From an uncultured Collinsella sp. (GTDB taxonomy: Bacteria > Actinomycetota > Coriobacteriia > Coriobacteriales > Coriobacteriaceae), in assembly GCA_958350755.1 (NCBI GenBank), contig CATWID010000006.1, forward strand, positions 6,133 through 70,132: a stretch of DNA of 64,000 bases, read 5' to 3'. The position numbers and the translations under genes were made by a program. Position 1 is the stretch's first letter, and each line of letters opens with the position of its first letter. This document shows positions 41,945-49,840 of this stretch, one piece after another. The notes beneath the pieces were generated by a model, which worked only from the letters and a program-made list of their open reading frames with translations, had not been told where the DNA came from and ran no database searches.

Positions 41945-42460
41945 ATGGCTTTTAATACGAAGGTCGATGTAGCCGATACCGAGCTCGAGGAGAACGAGGC
42001 GGTCGTCGCCGAAGCTGAGGATGTGACGCTCGAGGATGAGGCTCTCGTCGAGGCCGAGTCCGATACGGATGAGGATGACGAGGAAGCGGACGAGTCCGAG
42101 GACTCGCTCACCTATTCCAACGGCGTGATCGAGAAAATCGTCGCCATGGCCACCCGCGAGGTGCCGCACGTTCTGGGCATGAAGGGTAACCTCATGCACT
42201 TTGTGCAGGAGCAGTTTGGTGCCGAGAACCTGACCAAGGGCGTGACGGTCGAGGTCACCGATGACAATCGCGTGGTCGTCAACATCTCCGTCATCATCGA
42301 GTACGGCGCCTATGCGCCCGCGATCTTCGACGATGTCAAGGCGCGTGTCACCGAGCGCCTTGCCGCGATGACCGGCCTTGAGGTGGCGGGCGTCAACCTG
42401 CGCATCGAGGACGTCATCACCCCCGAGGAGTACGAGCATCGCACCAGCCAGCACGAATAA
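41945..42460 (+). CDS. Asp23/Gls24 family envelope stress response protein
   Basis: The 171-residue protein starts with a very acidic 50-residue stretch. The Asp23 domain (about 55-165) has YSNGVIEKIVAMATREVPHV and VNISVIIEYGAYAPAIFDDVKARV. Asp23 proteins coat the inner membrane through AmaP and take part in envelope stress tolerance. AAGGAGGAACC precedes the ATG. It is the last gene of the operon. Confidence 0.9.
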   Translation: MAFNTKVDVADTELEENEAVVAEAEDVTLEDEALVEAESDTDEDDEEADESEDSLTYSNGVIEKIVAMATREVPHVLGMKGNLMHFVQEQFGAENLTKGVTVEVTDDNRVVVNISVIIEYGAYAPAIFDDVKARVTERLAAMTGLEVAGVNLRIEDVITPEEYEHRTSQHE

Positions 42461-42512
42461 CCTTCCAAAAAGGGACAGGTTTGTTTTGGCAGGTTTTATC
42501 TGCGAAAACGTT
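42459..42512. repeat. Dispersed repeat, inverse copy of 37584-37642
   Basis: CCAAAAAGGGACAGGTTTGT and onward through GGCAGGTTTTATCTGCG matches the other copy in reverse. It lies between the asp23 stop and its terminator. Confidence 0.6.
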
Positions 42513-42556
42513 AAACGGCCGACCGCGCAAGCAAAAGCGTGGCCGGCCGTTTCTGT
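42513..42556 (+). terminator. Terminator of the amaP-asp23 operon
   Basis: AAACGGCC...GCGC and GCGT...GGCCGTTT arms around AAGCAAAA, then TCTGT. Confidence 0.75.
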
Positions 42557-42666
42557 ACGCTCCCGATGTAGTCATACCGCTCGTCTAACTAAGGGTTGCA
42601 ATCCCCACGTTCCGCGTTACTCTAATGGGCGCATTGTTTCCAAATTGTTAACGAGGGGTTGCCGTA

Positions 42667-43689
42667 ATGGCCGACGAGCACGAAACAGAAAGCAAGGCAT
42701 GGGCAATTGAGGCCGCCGCGGCAGAGGCGGCGTCGCGTGCTGCCGAGGAGGCGCATCGTCCTCCCGTAGTGCCGATGGAGCGCGTGGTCGATCGCGATGT
42801 TATCGAGCGGGGCGAGCGCGCTGGTCGCAAGCGCAGCCAGGAGCCGGGCTTTCCGCGCTTTTTTGCCGAGCTCAATTTGGGCCTGATCCTCACGGCCTTT
42901 GCCATCGTCGCGTTTAAAACACCTAATCACTTTGCTTTTGGCGGCACCTCGGGCGTGTCGGTCATTCTGTCCACGCTGTTCCCGACCCTGCCCGTCGGCG
43001 TCTTTATGTGGATTATCAATGCGGTGCTCGTCATCCTGGGCTTTATCTTTTTGGAGCGCAAGGCAATCCTGTGGAGTGTCTTTGCCTCGTTTGCGCTGTC
43101 CGCCTATGTTTCGCTGTTTGAGCTCTTTATTCCGACCGATGTCTCGATGACGGGCGATATGTGGCTCGACCTGTGCTTTGCCGTGATTCTGCCGGCGCTC
43201 GGCAGCGCTATCGTCTTTGATATTGGTGCCTCGACGGGCGGCACGGACATTCTCGCCATGATCCTCAAACGTCGCACGACGCTCGAGATTGGCCGCGCCC
43301 TGCTACTGGTCGACATCGGCATCGTGACCATCGCGGCCTTCTTGTACGGCCCGCGCGTCGGTCTGTATTGCGTGCTTGGCCTGTTTGCCAAGACGCTCGT
43401 GGTCGACAAGGCCATCGAGAGCATTCACCTGCGCAAAGTCTGCACAGTCATTTGTTCCGAGCCCCTTAAGGTCGAGGAGTTTATCGTCAAGCATCTCAAC
43501 CGTACGGCGACTATCAGCCGCGGCTACGGTGCTTTCTCGGGCAAGTGCGTGACGGTGATCATGAGCGTGCTAAGCCGTCGCGAGGCCGTGCAACTGCGTC
43601 GCTACGCGCGCGAGATCGATCCGGGTGCCTTTATCACGATTGTCGACAGCTCCGAGATCGTCGGCAAGGGTTTCCGCGGAACGAACTAA
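42667..43689 (+). CDS. YitT family membrane protein (DUF161 plus DUF2179)
   Basis: The 340-residue protein has an Ala/Glu-rich cytosolic N terminus (1-60), about five membrane spans (YitT domain, with FAFGGTSGVSVILS and GASTGGTDILAMIL), and a C-terminal DUF2179 domain (RTATISRGYGAFSG). The function is not established; some relatives are linked to metabolite export or stress. GAGGGG precedes the ATG. Confidence 0.9.
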   Translation: MADEHETESKAWAIEAAAAEAASRAAEEAHRPPVVPMERVVDRDVIERGERAGRKRSQEPGFPRFFAELNLGLILTAFAIVAFKTPNHFAFGGTSGVSVILSTLFPTLPVGVFMWIINAVLVILGFIFLERKAILWSVFASFALSAYVSLFELFIPTDVSMTGDMWLDLCFAVILPALGSAIVFDIGASTGGTDILAMILKRRTTLEIGRALLLVDIGIVTIAAFLYGPRVGLYCVLGLFAKTLVVDKAIESIHLRKVCTVICSEPLKVEEFIVKHLNRTATISRGYGAFSGKCVTVIMSVLSRREAVQLRRYAREIDPGAFITIVDSSEIVGKGFRGTN

Positions 43690-43839
43690 CGCGGTCGAGC
43701 TTATCAAACAATCGAATAGCGCCCTGCGCATTGCAAATGCGTCATGTTGGAGTATTTGTCCCCACATTGGGTGATAATGATGCCAAAGACATCGTTTGCG
43801 ATCCAGATGATTCGCTCAAGATACGAAGGGATGATCTCG

Positions 43840-45138
43840 ATGTTCTGTTCGCAGTGTGGTGCCCCCATGGGCGACAACGATAAGTTCTGTGGTGCGTGTG
43901 GTGCCCCCAATGCCGGTGCCGCAGCCTCTGCCCCTCAGGGTCAGCCCCAGCAGTTTGTTCCGCAACCGCCCGTGGCGAATGCGTCCAAGGGCTGTGTGGC
44001 TCAGGCGTTTGAGGACATGACCAAGACGCCGGGCGTGCTGCAGCGCGTGTGCCAGATCGCCTTTTTGCCGGCGCTGATTTGTGTTGTGTCGGTGCTCGTG
44101 CTGTTCATTCCCGTTATCGGCGGTATCGCGGCTGCCATCGGCTTTTTGGCAGCTTGCATTGCGAGCGTGTGTGGTTCCGGCTTTGGTATTGAGTGGGGTC
44201 GCGATCTGTCGCTCAAGGTTGATGACGGTATGGATCGTCCACTCATGCGTTCCACGTCGTTTGGCCTCGGAGTCTTTTCGAGCGTTATCTCGGTCGTGCT
44301 CGAGGTTATCGCTGCCATTCCCGTTATCGGTGTAGTGCTTTCGCTGGTGGAGAGCGTGGTAATTGGCGCCGCGGGCTCGTATTCGTATTACGGCTCTTAT
44401 GCACTCGAGGCAGCGCTGTTCGGCTCGCTTGGCCTGCTTGTCCTGGCTATGATTGCCACGGCGGTCTTGGGGGTCTTCTTTAAGATGTTCGCCGACATTG
44501 CCGTGATGCACTTTGCGGTGACCGGTCGTGTCGAGAGCGCGTTTTCGCTCGATAAGGTCTGGGCGGCCTTTAAGCACAACAAGACCAAACTGTTCTGTGC
44601 TTCGTTCCTTCCCGAGTTTTTGACGGGCCTGGTCGCCAACGTTGTCACCTGGATCCTGACGTTCGTCTTTGGCACCATTGCCTCTGTCGGTATGTATAGC
44701 TACTACTACCGTCCTACGGCTATTGAGGCGCTTGTTACCGGCGGTGGCATCACGCTCGTATTGTTCTTGGTGCTGACGGCGTTTGTCACGGTATTCCTCA
44801 CGGTCTTTGGCAAGATGCTCAAGCACCGTGCCGTTGGCTATTGGGTTGCGCGCTACGCAAGCGAGTGGGCCGACGAGGACAAGGACGACGTCCTGACCTT
44901 TGTGCTGCCGTTTGAGAAGAAGTCTGCTCCGGCTGGTTTTAGCGCCGACGCAGCGCCCGTATCCGATTCCGCTGCGGCGCCCGAGTCCGAGCCCGCGCCC
45001 GAGCCCGAGCCCGCGCCTGAGCCCGAGCCTGCGCCTGAGCCCGAGCCCATGCCGGAACCGGAGCCCGAGCCCATGCCGGAACCGGAGCCCGAGCCCGAGC
45101 CTGCACCAAGCTCCGACGAGGACCCGCAGGACGAGTAG
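43840..45138 (+). CDS. Zinc-ribbon multi-pass membrane protein with Pro-Glu repeat tail
   Basis: The 432-residue protein begins with a zinc ribbon, CSQCG...CGACG (residues 3-22), then a Gln/Pro linker, then about six membrane segments (80-350, DUF4013-like). The last 50 residues are PEPEPAPEPEP-type repeats, which vary easily in length. I start at the ATG at 43840, nine bases after GAAGGG; ATG 43831 and longer forms are possible. The function is unknown. A strong hairpin terminator follows at 45198. Confidence 0.7.
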   Translation: MFCSQCGAPMGDNDKFCGACGAPNAGAAASAPQGQPQQFVPQPPVANASKGCVAQAFEDMTKTPGVLQRVCQIAFLPALICVVSVLVLFIPVIGGIAAAIGFLAACIASVCGSGFGIEWGRDLSLKVDDGMDRPLMRSTSFGLGVFSSVISVVLEVIAAIPVIGVVLSLVESVVIGAAGSYSYYGSYALEAALFGSLGLLVLAMIATAVLGVFFKMFADIAVMHFAVTGRVESAFSLDKVWAAFKHNKTKLFCASFLPEFLTGLVANVVTWILTFVFGTIASVGMYSYYYRPTAIEALVTGGGITLVLFLVLTAFVTVFLTVFGKMLKHRAVGYWVARYASEWADEDKDDVLTFVLPFEKKSAPAGFSADAAPVSDSAAAPESEPAPEPEPAPEPEPAPEPEPMPEPEPEPMPEPEPEPEPAPSSDEDPQDE

Positions 45139-45197
45139 CCCTGCCGCCTGCCATTTGGGGACGGGGTAGAAACGGTAGAAATAGCGCTTGACAAATG

Positions 45198-45234
45198 AGC
45201 GGGGGCGGACGTGTCGAAACGTCCGCCCCCGCTT
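45198..45234. terminator. Bidirectional terminator between convergent genes
   Basis: AGCGGGGGCGGACGT (45198-45212) and ACGTCCGCCCCCGCT (45219-45233) pair perfectly around GTCGAA, followed by TTTG on the plus strand. Confidence 0.8.
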
Positions 45235-45278
45235 TGATATCGCGATGTGGCTATGACTGCGAGATGGCCGCGAATCGA

Positions 45279-46742
45279 CTACTCGCCGCGCTTCTCCTCG
45301 CGGCGAGCGGCGGCACGTGCATCGTGGATGCCCTTGATCGCGGCATGGCGTGCCGTGCGGGCGTCATGGATGGCGTCGCGAGCCTCGGCGGTCGTTGCCT
45401 TGGCAGAGCGCAACTTGGCGGCCAGGTCGGGGTTGGTTTCGGCGACCGCGGCAATCGTGGGGCCGTCGAGCTCCTCTTGCGTGGGCTCGGCCAAAAAGTC
45501 GATGGCATACTGGGCGGCCACCATGGAGCCCTTTGCCAGCACAGTCTCGTCGATCTTGTAGAAGCAGGAATGTTGGGCGTACGTGGCGCCAATCTTGGGG
45601 TTGCGCGTACCTACAAAGGCGAGCACGCCCGGTACACGGCGCAGGTACTCCGAAAAATCCTCGCCCGAAAGTGTGCCGCGATAATGGCCTTCGCCGGCTG
45701 CACCCAGGCACTTGACCACGGCCTGACGACAACGCTCGCTCGAGGCGGCATCGTTTTCGACCTTATAATTGGCGATGGTGTAGTCGGTGAGCTCTGCCTC
45801 GGCGCCCAAGGCGGCCGCGGTATGCTCCACGATGCGGCGCATGAGCTCCGGCATTTCCTCGTGGGTCGAATCTCCGTAGGTGCGCACCGTGCCGGCGAGG
45901 TAGGCCGTGCCGGCGATAACGTTGCGCGCGGTGCCGCCGTGCAGCTCGCCGACGGTAATGACGGCCGGCTCGTAGGGGCTGATCTCGCGCGAAACGATGG
46001 TCTGCAGGGCATTGACGATCTCGGCGGCCACCATAACGGCGTCGTGGCCGCGCTGGGGCATGGCACCGTGGCATGAGGTGCCGCGAACATCGATGCGGAA
46101 CCAGTCGGTATTGGCCATGCGCGGTCCGGGCTCGCAGCTCACGGTGCCGGCGTCGACCTCACTCCAGATGTGCGCGGCGTAGGCGCCATCGACGCCGTCG
46201 AGCACGCCCGTGCCGATCATGAGCTTGGCGCCCTGGCCGTTTTCCTCGCTGGGCTGGAAGACGATGCGGACTTCGCCGTGGATGTCGTCGGTCATATGGC
46301 GCAGGATCTGCAGCGTGCCGAGCATCATGGCGATGTGGCAGTCGTGGCCGCAGGCGTGCATGCAGCCCTCGTTGACGCTGGCGAAATCCTCGCCGGTCTG
46401 CTCGGTGACGGGCAGGGCGTCGATATCCGCGCGCAGTAGGATGCGGCGGCGCGGCGTGCCGTCCTCGCGGTAGGCGTCGGGCGCGGTGCCGCGAAGGGTC
46501 GCCACCAGGCCCGTCTTAAGGGGACGCTCGTAGGGGATATTCATGGCGTCGAGCTGGTTGGCGATGTCGGAAGTCGTGCGCTCCTCGGCAAGGCTCAACT
46601 CCGGGTGCTTATGGAAGTGCCGGCGCTGCTTAATGATGTAGGGCTCAAACTCGGCGGCGATATCCTGGATAGCCGCGGTGACGTCGTCTGCCGCGCGAAC
46701 CTCGGTTGCCGCCATAATCTGCTGTGCCTTGGTCTTCGTCAT
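45279..46742 (-). CDS. M20 family amidohydrolase (aminoacylase/carboxypeptidase type)
   Basis: The 487-residue enzyme has the M20D metal site, with HKHPELS near the N terminus, GCMHACGHDCHIAMMLG and FQPSEENGQGAKLMI. It should hydrolyse N-acyl amino acids or small peptides. I start at the ATG at 46740-46742 behind AAGGAG, because the longer frame up to 47474 is antisense to the next gene. The C terminus has an unusual Ala/Arg/Lys-rich helix of about 50 residues. It diverges from a second amidohydrolase. Confidence 0.9.
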   Translation of the reverse strand: MTKTKAQQIMAATEVRAADDVTAAIQDIAAEFEPYIIKQRRHFHKHPELSLAEERTTSDIANQLDAMNIPYERPLKTGLVATLRGTAPDAYREDGTPRRRILLRADIDALPVTEQTGEDFASVNEGCMHACGHDCHIAMMLGTLQILRHMTDDIHGEVRIVFQPSEENGQGAKLMIGTGVLDGVDGAYAAHIWSEVDAGTVSCEPGPRMANTDWFRIDVRGTSCHGAMPQRGHDAVMVAAEIVNALQTIVSREISPYEPAVITVGELHGGTARNVIAGTAYLAGTVRTYGDSTHEEMPELMRRIVEHTAAALGAEAELTDYTIANYKVENDAASSERCRQAVVKCLGAAGEGHYRGTLSGEDFSEYLRRVPGVLAFVGTRNPKIGATYAQHSCFYKIDETVLAKGSMVAAQYAIDFLAEPTQEELDGPTIAAVAETNPDLAAKLRSAKATTAEARDAIHDARTARHAAIKGIHDARAAARREEKRGE

Positions 46743-46907
46743 GGTCGATTTGCTCCTTGCTGGTTTTGCAAAATCGTACAAGCTCATTCCAGTATGCCAC
46801 CTGCCACTTGGCCTGGCAAAGGTGCCGTTTGCCGCTTGGCGTTTTGTAGCTGGAGCGGGGGAGTACACTCGGGGGTGTTGAATTTCCTGCCAGAGATGGG
46901 GATGCCC

Positions 46908-48545
46908 ATGCAACATATCGATCGGATTATCCGCTCCAAGAACGTCTTTACCGCGCAAGACGGCATCGATACCGCCCGCGAGCTGGCGATTGCCATCGCA
47001 GGCGACCGTATCGTCGCAGTCGGTGCGCCCGATGACGTGATTGCCGCCGCGCCTGCCGCCACGCCGGTTATCGACTACGGCGAGCAGTTTGTCTGCCCAG
47101 GTTTCCATGACGCTCATCTGCACTTCTTCCATACCTCGGTCGGCTCCTCGCCGTACATGCTCATGGATATGGGCACGTCCGAGGCGGCGCTGGTGCAACA
47201 CGCGCTCGAGTTTTCCCAGGACCTGCCCGACGACGCTTGGGTTGTGACTCAGGGCTGGCGCGACTACCGTTGGGACCCGCCCGAGCATCCTACCAAGGCG
47301 TCGCTCGATGCGGCATTCCCCGATCGCCCCTGCGTTATGTATTCGGGCGACGGCCATACGCTGTGGCTCAACAGCCGCGCACTCGAGGCGCTCGGCGTCA
47401 CGCGCGACAGCGAGCCGCCAGCGGGCGGTGGCTACGACAAGGACGCAAGCGGCGAGCTCACGGGCATTGCTCACGAGGCTGCTGCCATGCAGCTGCTACC
47501 GCGCTGCCTTGAGTGGCTGGGGGAGGATCGCATTGCAAGCGCTTACGCCGATCAAATGAGGCGTATGGCCGAGCAGGGCATCACCTCGATATGCGATATG
47601 TCGCTCATGCCCATGCCGGGCTGCGATTTTATCCGCGACGATGTCTACGGCAAGCTACAGGCAGCCGGCAAGCTGGGCATCCGAGCCCATCTGTTCCCCA
47701 CGTTGCTGGATGACCAATCGCGCTTAGAAGAACTGCAGACCCGCTACGCGAACAACGCGCTGCTCTCGGCGCCTGGTTTTAAGCAGTTCTTCGACGGCGT
47801 CTCGAGCGAGCACACGGCATATCTCACCGAGCCCTATACCAATCCGCGCTTCCCGGGCGATCAAGGTCGCCTGACGGTTCCTGCCGAGCGCATGCGTAAG
47901 CTGGTTCTGGCGGCTGCGGAGCGCGGCCACACTGTGCGTATCCACGTCATCGGCGACGGTGCGATTCATGCCGCGCTGGATATCTTCGAGGAGGCCGCCG
48001 ACCTGTACGGCCTGCCCCAGCACGGCCATAACACACTCGAGCATCTGGAGAACCTCCTGCCCGAGGACATCGACCGCCTGCGCAAGCTCAACGTGGTCGC
48101 CTCGAGCCAGCCCTGTCATATCACACTCGACCCGGGTGGTCCGGAGCGCGACCTGGGCTTGGAGCGTAGCCGCATCATGTGGCCGTTTGCGACCTATAAG
48201 CAGTGCGGCATCCGCCAAGCCTTCGGCACCGATAGCCCCATCACAGCCGTTACCAGCATGAACGTGCTCTACACGGCTATCACCCGCCAAGACCCCCGCA
48301 GCCACTGGCCCGAGGGCGGTTGGCTGCCGAGCGAGCGTATCGATGCGGCAACGGCTCTGCGCAACTACACCCTGGGCAGCGCCTATGCAGCGGGCGACGA
48401 GCAAAACCTCGGCAGCCTAGAACCCGGCAAATACGCCGACCTGGTAGTCCTGGACCAAAACCCACTCACCATCGACCCCCAAGAACTCCAAGCCACCAAA
48501 GTCCAAGCCACCTACCTAGCCGGCAACCTGATCTACGAGCGCTAA
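46908..48545 (+). CDS. Amidohydrolase family protein (YtcJ-like, Amidohydro_3)
   Basis: This 545-residue TIM-barrel metal hydrolase has the HxH site (PGFHDAHLHFFH) and HVIGDGAIHAALD. It also has DSPITAVTSMNVLY and the C-terminal GSLEPGKYADLVVLDQNP typical of YtcJ/N-substituted formamide deformylases. The substrate is unknown. Candidate starts are ATG 46896, 46902 and 46908; I favour 46908 (MQHIDRIIRSKN) because GGGGA sits at the right distance. It is transcribed away from the M20 gene. Confidence 0.87.
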   Translation: MQHIDRIIRSKNVFTAQDGIDTARELAIAIAGDRIVAVGAPDDVIAAAPAATPVIDYGEQFVCPGFHDAHLHFFHTSVGSSPYMLMDMGTSEAALVQHALEFSQDLPDDAWVVTQGWRDYRWDPPEHPTKASLDAAFPDRPCVMYSGDGHTLWLNSRALEALGVTRDSEPPAGGGYDKDASGELTGIAHEAAAMQLLPRCLEWLGEDRIASAYADQMRRMAEQGITSICDMSLMPMPGCDFIRDDVYGKLQAAGKLGIRAHLFPTLLDDQSRLEELQTRYANNALLSAPGFKQFFDGVSSEHTAYLTEPYTNPRFPGDQGRLTVPAERMRKLVLAAAERGHTVRIHVIGDGAIHAALDIFEEAADLYGLPQHGHNTLEHLENLLPEDIDRLRKLNVVASSQPCHITLDPGGPERDLGLERSRIMWPFATYKQCGIRQAFGTDSPITAVTSMNVLYTAITRQDPRSHWPEGGWLPSERIDAATALRNYTLGSAYAAGDEQNLGSLEPGKYADLVVLDQNPLTIDPQELQATKVQATYLAGNLIYER

Positions 48546-48564
48546 GTATTCATGTCTTACCGTT

Positions 48565-48612
48565 AAACGCGGCTCGGGCAGCTTATTTTGGGATGGCGCT
48601 CGAGCCGCGTTT
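48565..48612. terminator. Terminator-like hairpin after the YtcJ-like gene
   Basis: AAACGCGGCTCG (48565-48576) and CGAGCCGCGTTT (48601-48612) pair perfectly. The following T-run is weak. Confidence 0.6.
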
Positions 48613-48802
48613 GCGTTTCGGTGAGGATCCGCCATGTGCGTCCCTGCCCTGTTGGATTTGGGCGCGGGGTTGAGGTGCTGCTCCGTGCGTTCAATTTGGA
48701 CATCAGCAGTGAAACCTCATGGTGTTTTGCATACTTCCAGTTGCAGATTGCATAAAAAAGCTGAGATGTTCTTTCCGGCCCTGATGTACCCCCGCCTGGG
48801 CC

Positions 48803-49036
48803 GTGCAAAAAACGGAGTATTCAGCACCGCGAGCTCTGCCGGTGCCGCTGCGGCTGAGTAACGTTACGGAGATTGACGTCATTTTGGGCTCCGGTACGGC
48901 GCGAAGTACGCCCATTTGTCCCAACGGGGTCTGCCCACCGACCAAAACCGCCCGCTGAAGGCGTTCTTGGGACCAATAAGGTATGTCCGGCGCGTATGCA
49001 GCCACCCTGGCCTGTTGAATACTCCCAAAAATGCAC
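48803..49036. repeat. Inverted repeat with 190-base interior in the gene-free stretch
   Basis: Around 48803-48823 (GTGCA then GGAGTATTCA) and 49016-49036 (TGAATACTCC then TGCAC) the ends are inverses, with GCACCG/CGGTGC also pairing. No convincing ORF lies inside. The whole 48613-49115 stretch has no gene that I can support. Confidence 0.45.
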
Positions 49037-49115
49037 GGTGCTCCCCAGGGGACCCGTGCGCGCAGCGAAAACCATGCCCACGTTCCTATCCGCATCGCCA
49101 TTTTGCTGCACTGAC

Positions 49116-49313
49116 TTTTCTGAATGCCGGGCCCGAATTAGTTAACCTGGCTCCCGGGGCGGACCGGAGGGCATGAAGTTTGCTGCTCTACAGTCCTGCG
49201 CAAGACGGAAAGCACATTAAGTGCTTTCCTTTGCGTGCGGAACTCGCGACAAACTTCATGCCCTCCGGTCCGCCCCGGGGCCACTGCTAAGTTATCCCCC
49301 GGCATTCAGAAAA
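49116..49313. repeat. 198-bp inverted-repeat element upstream of groES
   Basis: The arms 49116-49181 and 49250-49313 are inverses. The outer 16 bases (TTTTCTGAATGCCGGG) and about 29 inner bases ending GGCATGAAGTTTG match exactly; the middle of each arm has diverged. The interior has another hairpin, GGAAAGCAC/GTGCTTTCC. There is no coding content. This looks like a non-autonomous mobile element or a structured RNA. Confidence 0.75.
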
Positions 49314-49450
49314 TCTAAGTGCCAAAAAATAAGATTTTTTGACTCCGTGTTGTATAACCCGCCATTCGTGGGTACCATTCAACGCGTACGCAAACAAAAA
49401 GGGTTAATTCGCGTGGTATAACCGCGCGGCCCAAAAAGGAGGAGACAAGC

Positions 49451-49744
49451 ATGTCGTCTTTGAAGCCGCTTGCAGATCGTGTTCTGGTCAAGCCCGACGA
49501 GGCCGAGCAGAAGACCGCTTCTGGTCTGTATATCGCCAGCAACGCTCAGGAGAAGCCGCAGCGCGGCACCATCGTTGCCGTTGGCGCCGGCAAGGTCAAC
49601 GACAAGGGTGAGCGCATCCCCATGGACGTCAAGGTCGGTGACGTTGTCATCTACGGTAAGTTCGGTGGCAACGAGGTCAAGGTCGACGGTGAGAAGTATC
49701 TGCTGATGCGCGCCGACGACATCTATGCCGTCGTCGAGGCCTAG
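49451..49744 (+). CDS. groES: Co-chaperonin GroES
   Basis: The 97-residue protein is full length. It has LKPLADRVLVKPDEAEQKTASGL at the N terminus, the mobile loop, and GDVVIYGKFGGNEVKVDGEKYLLM. It caps the GroEL ring for protein folding. AAGGAGGAGAC precedes the ATG. I see neither a CIRCE nor a HAIR element upstream. Confidence 0.97.
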   Translation: MSSLKPLADRVLVKPDEAEQKTASGLYIASNAQEKPQRGTIVAVGAGKVNDKGERIPMDVKVGDVVIYGKFGGNEVKVDGEKYLLMRADDIYAVVEA

Positions 49745-49840
49745 TCTCGTCAGAATCTCTGATTCGTCTTTGAACGCGCCCGCCGCATAGGACTCGGAAG
49801 CGGCGACGCGAGTCACATTTCTTTTGGAGGATTACCTACC

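Noticed and set aside
46743..47474. N-terminal extension of the M20 amidohydrolase
   Set aside because: This part is antisense to the YtcJ-like gene and upstream of a good AAGGAG-ATG start.
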